Of a stretch of 64,000 bases of DNA, positions 59,638 through 64,000 are shown in pieces (positions within the stretch are counted from its first letter, which is position 1; the number at the start of each line of letters is the position of its first letter). The stretch is from the NCBI RefSeq assembly GCF_900110555.1, contig NZ_FOEE01000008.1, positions 186,001 to 250,000 of the forward strand, written 5' to 3'. This DNA comes from Trujillonella endophytica. Lineage in GTDB: Bacteria; Actinomycetota; Actinomycetes; Mycobacteriales; Geodermatophilaceae. Made by a program: the position numbers and the translations under genes. The notes under the pieces were generated by a model, which did not search any database, was not told the origin of the DNA, and saw only the letters and a list, made by a program, of their open reading frames with translations.

Positions 59638-60903
59638 TCAGCGCAACGGGTCGAAGGGGGCCAGCTCCGGCGGAGCCTCGCCCTTGAGCACCGTCTGCGC
59701 CACCAGCATGCCGGTGATCGGTCCCAGCGCGATCCCCCACATGCCGTGCCCACCCGCCACGACCACCCGGTCGGACGCGGTGGGGCCGAGCAGGGGCAGC
59801 CCGTCGGGGGTGCACGGCCGCGAGCCGACCCACTCGTCGCGCCGGTCGTCCAGGTCGACCCCCTGGAGGAAGGGCCGGACGGCGTCGGCGACCGCGGCGA
59901 TGCGCCGGGGGTCCAGCGGCTCGTCGGGACGGCGGAACTCCATCATCCCGGCGACCCGGAGGCGGTCCCCCAGGGGTGTGAGGGCCACCCGCTGGCGCGG
60001 GAAGTACAGCGGACCCCGGGGCATCCGCTCCACCGGCACGCTGAAGCTGTAACCGCGGCCGGCCTGGACCGGCCGGCGCACGCCGTGGCGGCGGGCCAGC
60101 GCACCGAGCCAGGCCCCGGTGGCGACGACGACGGCGTCGTGCCGCTGCCGCTCCCCCGTTCCGGTGACGACGGTGACGCCGCCGGGCCGGGGGTCGAGGT
60201 CGTCGACCGCGACCCCCTCCACGATCTCGCCGCCGCGCAGCCGCACCGCCGCGGCGAGGGCGCGCAGGTAGGCGGGCGGGTCGAGGTAGCGCTGCCCGCG
60301 GACCTCCACGGCGGCGCCGACCTCGGGGGTGAGGACCGGCTCGCCCGCCCGTGCCCGCCACCCGGTCACCGGCCAGAACGGCGTGTCCAGGCCGGTGTCG
60401 CGCACGTGCTCGAGCTCCGCGAGCAGGCCGCGGGTCTCCCGCTCGGTGCGGAAGCAGGCGAGGAACGGCGCGGCCTCGCGGGTCGGGGCGGTCACCCCAC
60501 CGGCGGCGAGGGCGTCGAACGCGTCCAGCGCCCGCCGGGTGAGCGGCGCGTAGGCGGCGAGGCCGCGTCGCCAGGTGCGGGCGGTGCTGTGCCGGACGAA
60601 GGATCCGAGGAAGCGCAGCAGCGCCGGGTCGGCGCGCAGCGGCACGTACACCGGGGAGCGCGGGCTCAGCACGGCCCGCAGCCCGTAGCGGAGCACTGCG
60701 GGCTCGGGCAGGGGAGCGGTCAGGCCGGGGGTCAGCCAGCCGGCGTTGCCCTCCGAGGCGCCGGCGGCCACCCGGTCGCGCTCGTAGACGGTGACCTGGA
60801 CGCCGCTCTCCTGCAGGAACCACGCGGTGGCGAGGCCGACCATCCCGGCCCCGACGACGGCGACCTGGCGGGGCGGGCCGCCGCGCGCTGCCGGGGTGGA
60901 CAT
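59638..60903 (-). CDS. D-amino-acid dehydrogenase-like FAD enzyme
   Basis: A 421-residue DAO-superfamily oxidoreductase resembling DadA: the FAD motif VAVVGAGMVGLATAWFLQES, the GNAGWLTPGLTAPLPEP segment, and the C-terminal VGSRPCTPDGLPLLGPT with GGHGMWGIALGPIT. It probably oxidatively deaminates a D-amino acid (or a related imino acid) into the respiratory chain. GAGGAG lies 8 bases before the ATG. A DksA-type gene is 27 bp upstream and a PucR-type regulator downstream. Confidence 0.85.
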   Translation of the reverse strand: MSTPAARGGPPRQVAVVGAGMVGLATAWFLQESGVQVTVYERDRVAAGASEGNAGWLTPGLTAPLPEPAVLRYGLRAVLSPRSPVYVPLRADPALLRFLGSFVRHSTARTWRRGLAAYAPLTRRALDAFDALAAGGVTAPTREAAPFLACFRTERETRGLLAELEHVRDTGLDTPFWPVTGWRARAGEPVLTPEVGAAVEVRGQRYLDPPAYLRALAAAVRLRGGEIVEGVAVDDLDPRPGGVTVVTGTGERQRHDAVVVATGAWLGALARRHGVRRPVQAGRGYSFSVPVERMPRGPLYFPRQRVALTPLGDRLRVAGMMEFRRPDEPLDPRRIAAVADAVRPFLQGVDLDDRRDEWVGSRPCTPDGLPLLGPTASDRVVVAGGHGMWGIALGPITGMLVAQTVLKGEAPPELAPFDPLR

Positions 60904-60930
60904 GACCGCTCCTCTCGCTCGGGGGTGGGG

Positions 60931-61245
60931 TCAGCGCTGCGAGCAGGCCACGCAGGTGGCGGCGTACGGGCGGAACTCCAGCCGCTCCTCGGGGATGTCG
61001 GTCCCGCAGGACACGCAGCGGCCGTACGTGCCGTCGTCCATGCGGGCGAGCGCGGCGTCGACCTCCTCGACGGTCCGGAGCAGGGTGGCGGTGCGGGCGA
61101 CGGCGACCGGGTCGGGCAGCGAGGCGACGGTCTCGGCGAGCGCCGACTCCCGCTGGCGGAGGCAGTCCGCGCGCTGCTCCTCGAGCACCGAGCGGAGCGC
61201 CGTCCAGCGCGTGGTGGGGGCGGCCGGGGTGGTGGCAGTGGTCAT
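60931..61245 (-). CDS. TraR/DksA-type zinc-finger protein
   Basis: A 104-residue coiled-coil plus C4 zinc-finger protein. The zinc motif CVSCGTDIPEERLEFRPYA and ATCVACSQR place two CxxC pairs at the C-terminus; the acidic tip of DksA that reaches the polymerase active site is not well kept, as in many actinobacterial members. AGGAGGAA precedes the ATG. It leads the amino-acid dehydrogenase/regulator row. Confidence 0.88.
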   Translation of the reverse strand: MTTATTPAAPTTRWTALRSVLEEQRADCLRQRESALAETVASLPDPVAVARTATLLRTVEEVDAALARMDDGTYGRCVSCGTDIPEERLEFRPYAATCVACSQR

Positions 61246-61388
61246 GGGTTCCTCCTGGGAATGCGCCGGGACGCGCCTCGCGACGGGCGGGGCGCGGGAG
61301 TGCGGGAACGACGAGGGTGCGGGGTGCCGGCGCGCGCGGGATGCGCGGCGCCGGCGGGCGAGCAGGGAGCGGGGCGTCGGCCCGGCGC

Positions 61389-61511
61389 TCAGCTGCCCGG
61401 CGGCCTGAGGCGGCCGGTGGCGCCGCGCCCGCGTACCGGGGCGGGGCGGCGCCGGGAACGGCGGGCGGGACGGCGGGGCGGGGACGACTCGGACGACGTT
61501 CCGCTGGTCAT
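61389..61511 (-). CDS. Possible 40-residue basic peptide
   Basis: A short frame with a very strong ribosome binding site (GGAGGAGGGGAC) directly before the ATG. The product is Arg/Pro/Ser-rich (MTSGTSSESSPPRRPARRSR, then RRPAPVRGRG). No homologue recognised. High-GC chance frames also tend to encode Arg/Pro, so coding status is uncertain. Confidence 0.35.
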   Translation of the reverse strand: MTSGTSSESSPPRRPARRSRRRPAPVRGRGATGRLRPPGS

Positions 61512-61794
61512 GTCCCCTCCTCCGCAGCGCCGACGACTGGCGCGCCCCCCGGGACCGGAGGGCGCGTTCCCAGCATGCATCGGCCGACGCGGCCTCGACA
61601 CGGCAACGACCGGCGAGTTCCGGGGGCGTTCTCTGCCGGTGACCGGCAAGTCGGGCTGCGGAACGGGTGGGTCCCGACCTCCGCGGCGTCGCGCGGCGGA
61701 CGGGGTGGGGTGGGGGCGTGGCCGAGCCCAGCGATCGGGCCGGGCGGCGCTGCTGCCGCGGGACGCTCGGAGGCCGCCGCGGGGACGAGATGTG

Positions 61795-61868
61795 TGGGCA
61801 GGGGCGGGGTCGAACCGCCGACCTCTCGCTTTTCAGGCGAGCGCTCGTACCGACTGAGCTACCTGCCC
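61795..61868 (-). tRNA. tRNA-Phe (anticodon GAA)
   Basis: Minus-strand cloverleaf: acceptor GGGCAGG/CCTGCCC, D stem GCTC, anticodon stem CTCGC with loop CTGAAAA, T arm GGTTCGA. CCA is not encoded. Third of a tRNA-Glu-Asp-Phe cluster. Confidence 0.95.
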
Positions 61869-61893
61869 CGATCCGGCGGCTAGCCGCCGAAAG

Positions 61894-61967
61894 CGACCCT
61901 GACGGGACTCGAACCCGCGACCTCCGCCGTGACAGGGCGGCGCGCTAACCAACTGCGCTACAGGGCC
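61894..61967 (-). tRNA. tRNA-Asp (anticodon GTC)
   Basis: Acceptor GGCCCTG pairs with CAGGGTC (one G-T wobble), anticodon stem CCGCC with loop CTGTCAC, T arm GGTTCGA, discriminator G as expected for tRNA-Asp. Confidence 0.95.
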
Positions 61968-61998
61968 TTGCTGTGGTGCGTCGTTCTGTGGTGCTGCG

Positions 61999-62071
61999 TG
62001 CCCCCAACGGGGTTCGAACCCGTGCTACCGCCTTGAAAGGGCGGCGTCCTGGACCGCTAGACGATGGGGGC
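61999..62071 (-). tRNA. tRNA-Glu (anticodon TTC)
   Basis: Acceptor GCCCCCA/TGGGGGC, anticodon stem CCGCC with loop CTTTCAA, T arm GGTTCGA. First gene of the cluster; TACAGT at 62097-62102 (minus strand) could be its -10 box. Confidence 0.95.
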
Positions 62072-62096
62072 TCGGTGTTCGCCGGGGGCGTGGAGA

Positions 62097-62102
62097 ACTG
62101 TA
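62097..62102 (-). promoter_or_regulatory. Likely -10 of the tRNA cluster
   Basis: TACAGT on the minus strand about 25 bases before mature tRNA-Glu. No good -35 was recognised. Confidence 0.4.
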
Positions 62103-62103
62103 C

Positions 62104-62121
62104 ATGCCCCTGCGGGGGCAT
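62104..62121 (-). terminator. Small hairpin after lipoprotein gene
   Basis: ATGCCCC-TGCG-GGGGCAT, 43 bases after the stop of the small lipoprotein and just before the tRNA promoter. Confidence 0.5.
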
Positions 62122-62164
62122 CCGACGGGGGGCCGTTCCCGCGGGTGTCGCAGCCGGGTGTGGC

Positions 62165-62497
62165 TCAGTTCAGAGACGCGGTCAGCTTCACCTCGTCGCC
62201 CGAGATCGAGGTGCACTCCAGCGACAGCCCGCCGGCCGAGACGCGCTCGCCCTCGGCGCAGGAGACGCTCGCGCCGCCGACGCTGATCGAGGCCCGGCCG
62301 TTCTCGACGCCGCCGAGTTCGATCGTGGGGCCGATCGGCAGGTTGACCTCCGCGCCGGAGCCGTCGAGCGTCACCGAGCAGGAGTTCGTGTCGCAGGAGA
62401 AGTTCTCCGACGTGAACGAGCAGCCGGTCAGCGCGAGCAGCCCCAGACCGCCGGCGAGCACCGCACCGGCGAGGGGGGCGATCCGGGTCGTCGTCAT
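62165..62497 (-). CDS. Small lipoprotein, unknown function
   Basis: A 110-residue protein with a lipoprotein signal (LLALTGC at about residue 26) and a compact beta-rich domain with paired cysteines (FSCDTNSCSVTLDG, VSCAEGERV and LECTSIS), suggesting disulfides. No known family assigned. TACCCT lies 6 bases before the ATG, so it may be leaderless. Confidence 0.75.
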   Translation of the reverse strand: MTTTRIAPLAGAVLAGGLGLLALTGCSFTSENFSCDTNSCSVTLDGSGAEVNLPIGPTIELGGVENGRASISVGGASVSCAEGERVSAGGLSLECTSISGDEVKLTASLN

Positions 62498-62503
62498 GCC
62501 GCG

Positions 62504-62509
62504 AGGGTA
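62504..62509 (-). promoter_or_regulatory. TANNNT -10 box before small lipoprotein
   Basis: TACCCT on the minus strand, 6 bases before ATG 62497. Confidence 0.5.
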
Positions 62510-62556
62510 GGGCGGGCCGAGTGCGCGGGAGCGCCGGACGGCGCGGACGCGCCGCC

Positions 62557-63027
62557 TCAGGGCAGGGCGTCGGCCCGCGGGCGGAACAGCCAGCGGAGGG
62601 CGATGAACCGCAGCGTGCCGATCGTGGCGGTGACGAGCGCGACCAGGCCGAACTGGATGTATGGGTCGTCGGTCGAAGTCGCGGCGGTCAGCCACGCCAG
62701 CGCGAGGCTGGTGGAGACCAGGCCCGCGATCGACAGCGCGCCCCCCTCGACCTGCGCGGTGAGGAAGCTCACCCGCTCGCCGGCGCGGAAGGTGAGCCGC
62801 CGGTGCATCTCGTTGGCCAGGACCGAGGTGATGACCGAGCCGATCCAGTTCGCGGGCTGCTCGCCCATGCCGTGCAGCGCGACGAACAGCAGGGCGTAGA
62901 GCGCGCTGGTCGACCCGCCGACCAGCACGAACCGGGTGAACTGGCCGATGCCGTCGTCCGCGCGGGCCCGGGCGAGGACGCCCTCGACCCACTCGCCCCG
63001 CGGGCGGGAGAGGGTCGAGCAGCTCAT
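62557..63027 (-). CDS. GtrA family membrane protein
   Basis: A 156-residue protein with four helices of the GtrA/DPMS family, which help move polyprenyl-linked sugars across the membrane: FTRFVLVGGSTSALYALLFV, then NWIGSVITSVLANEMHRRLTF. It is probably part of wall or lipid glycosylation. AGGAG lies 5 bases before the second of two adjacent ATGs, which is chosen. Confidence 0.85.
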   Translation of the reverse strand: MSCSTLSRPRGEWVEGVLARARADDGIGQFTRFVLVGGSTSALYALLFVALHGMGEQPANWIGSVITSVLANEMHRRLTFRAGERVSFLTAQVEGGALSIAGLVSTSLALAWLTAATSTDDPYIQFGLVALVTATIGTLRFIALRWLFRPRADALP

Positions 63028-63302
63028 CATCAGCTCCTGGGTCGGCACACGGACAGTTCAGCTTCCTCCTGGCAGCTTCGTGGACGCCAGTCCTATTCCG
63101 GCTGTGAGCAGCGTCTTCACCCCTCCGGGTCGCGCGGAGCTCCCGGCGCGGCCCCGCTCCCTCCGTCAGGGGGCGGGCGACGTCCACCGCATGACACCAC
63201 GGGGCACCGACAGGACGGCAGTACCCGAGGTCTCCGGCGTGGCCGGGAACGGGCCGCGGGGTGCCCGGCTTGGGTCCCGGCCGCCGGGGGTAGGGGGCGG
63301 CC

Positions 63303-64000
63303 ATGGGTCTGATGGGCTTCCTCGATCGCCTCGCCGACGTCGACTCCTTCGACGCGGCGATGGAACCCGCGCGCAAGGCCGTGGCGGCTGTGCCCGTCGT
63401 AGTGAAGGACCTGCTGCACGGCACGTGGCTGGGGCACCCGCTGCATCCCGTGCTGGTCCAGGTCCCGGTCGGCAGCTGGGTGTCGGCCGGGATCCTCGAC
63501 GCGATCCCGTCGATGCGCCCGGCGGCGACGCTGCTGATCGGTACCGGTGTCGCTGCCGCCGTGCCGGCCGCGGCGTCCGGAGCCGCCGACTGGTCGGAGC
63601 AGGGGGTCGGCGTCCGGCGGCTCGGGGTCGTGCACGCCGCCGCGAACACCACCGCGCTCGCGCTGTACGCGGGCTCGCTCGTCGCGCGGGCGAAGGGCCG
63701 CGGCACGCTGGGCCGCGTCCTGGCATACGCCGGGCTGGGCGTGGCCGGCGGGTCGGCGGCGATCGGCGGGCACATGTCCTACGCGCAGTCCTCGGGTGCC
63801 TCGCACGCGGCGACGGCGGCGCGCGCCCTCACCTCCGACTGGATCGACCTGGGGCCCCTCGACGACCTGCCGGAGGGCCGGCCGGCGCTGCGGACCGGTG
63901 CGGGCAGCGGGGCGGCGGTGCCGCTGGCCGTCGTCCGCCGCGGTGGGCGGGTCGACGTGTTCGTGGGCGCGTGCTCGCACCTGTCGGGCCCGCTCCACGA
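63303..64000 (+). CDS. DUF2231-Rieske fusion protein, cut by window edge
   Basis: The first 232 codons of a protein with a DUF2231-type membrane domain (about 35-165, four helices; HGTWLGHPLHPVLVQVPVGS) followed by the beginning of a Rieske [2Fe-2S] domain with its first ligand pair in ACSHLSGPLH (CxH). DUF2231-Rieske proteins probably pass electrons in the membrane; the partner is unknown. A TAGGGG box lies 6 bases before the ATG. Confidence 0.8.
   Translation, partial: MGLMGFLDRLADVDSFDAAMEPARKAVAAVPVVVKDLLHGTWLGHPLHPVLVQVPVGSWVSAGILDAIPSMRPAATLLIGTGVAAAVPAAASGAADWSEQGVGVRRLGVVHAAANTTALALYAGSLVARAKGRGTLGRVLAYAGLGVAGGSAAIGGHMSYAQSSGASHAATAARALTSDWIDLGPLDDLPEGRPALRTGAGSGAAVPLAVVRRGGRVDVFVGACSHLSGPLH

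Noticed and set aside
61795-62071. Integration site of a mobile element at the tRNA cluster
   Set aside because: No integrase gene and no repeated tRNA 3' end were found nearby.

Overview
The window is chromosomal DNA from a very high-GC actinobacterium. Mycothiol-dependent formaldehyde detoxification, an HspR/HAIR heat-shock circuit, DUF3073, DUF3151 and many leaderless GTG/ATG starts preceded by TANNNT boxes all point to Actinomycetota. Gene order and the family of AbiEi/DUF559-like solitary genes would fit Geodermatophilaceae (Geodermatophilus, Blastococcus, Modestobacter), but the genus is inference. No phage, plasmid, CRISPR array or insertion sequence was seen; it reads as core chromosome with dispersed intergenic palindromic repeats.

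Layout. 1-4.7 kb: an MFS transporter cut by the window edge, a membrane-bound Fe-S (heterodisulfide-reductase-like) protein and an AbiEi/DUF559-like gene, all minus strand. 4.8-9.7 kb: dnaK-grpE-dnaJ-hspR-marR, with overlapping or closely spaced genes behind a HAIR operator. 9.8-13.1 kb: a MarR-controlled MFS efflux pump with a clear palindromic operator, then an OsmC/OhrR peroxide-defence pair. 13.2-15.9 kb: clpB behind a perfect HAIR. 16-21.3 kb: a membrane-anchored sulfite-oxidase-like molybdoenzyme with a fasciclin lipoprotein, pyrE and a GlcD-like oxidase. 21.3-27.2 kb: a CoA-disulfide-reductase-like flavoprotein, fructose-bisphosphate aldolase with DUF3151, a small GPGG membrane protein, and a sugar-type ABC transporter without a binding protein.

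27.2-47 kb is an extended purine region with nine pur genes (purA, D, B, C, S, Q, L, F, M) all on the plus strand, interrupted by rsgA, GDPD, an AI-2E family exporter, an AbiEi/DUF559-like gene flanked by palindromes, a PilZ protein, a thioesterase, and the mycothiol formaldehyde pair (mscR plus a metallo-hydrolase). Several of these genes also lie near one another in Mycobacterium tuberculosis (Rv0338c to Rv0384c and Rv0772 to Rv0810c), so much of the backbone is ancestral.

47-64 kb holds DUF3073, a Leu/Phe/Val dehydrogenase, an M23 peptidoglycan hydrolase, a Ser-rich lipoprotein, a tightly overlapping MBL hydrolase/acyl-CoA ligase/GMC oxidoreductase operon, a class A penicillin-binding protein, a putative glycosyltransferase, a DksA-type protein/D-amino-acid dehydrogenase/PucR-type regulator row, a tRNA-Glu-Asp-Phe cluster, a small lipoprotein, a GtrA protein and the start of a DUF2231-Rieske protein.

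The most interesting signals are regulatory and repetitive. They are two HAIR sites that unite dnaK and clpB; a nearly T-free leader with three 15-bp repeats before dnaK; dispersed intergenic repeat modules, one of which sits at two convergent gene ends in opposite orientation; and a solitary AbiEi/DUF559-like gene bracketed by related palindromes.
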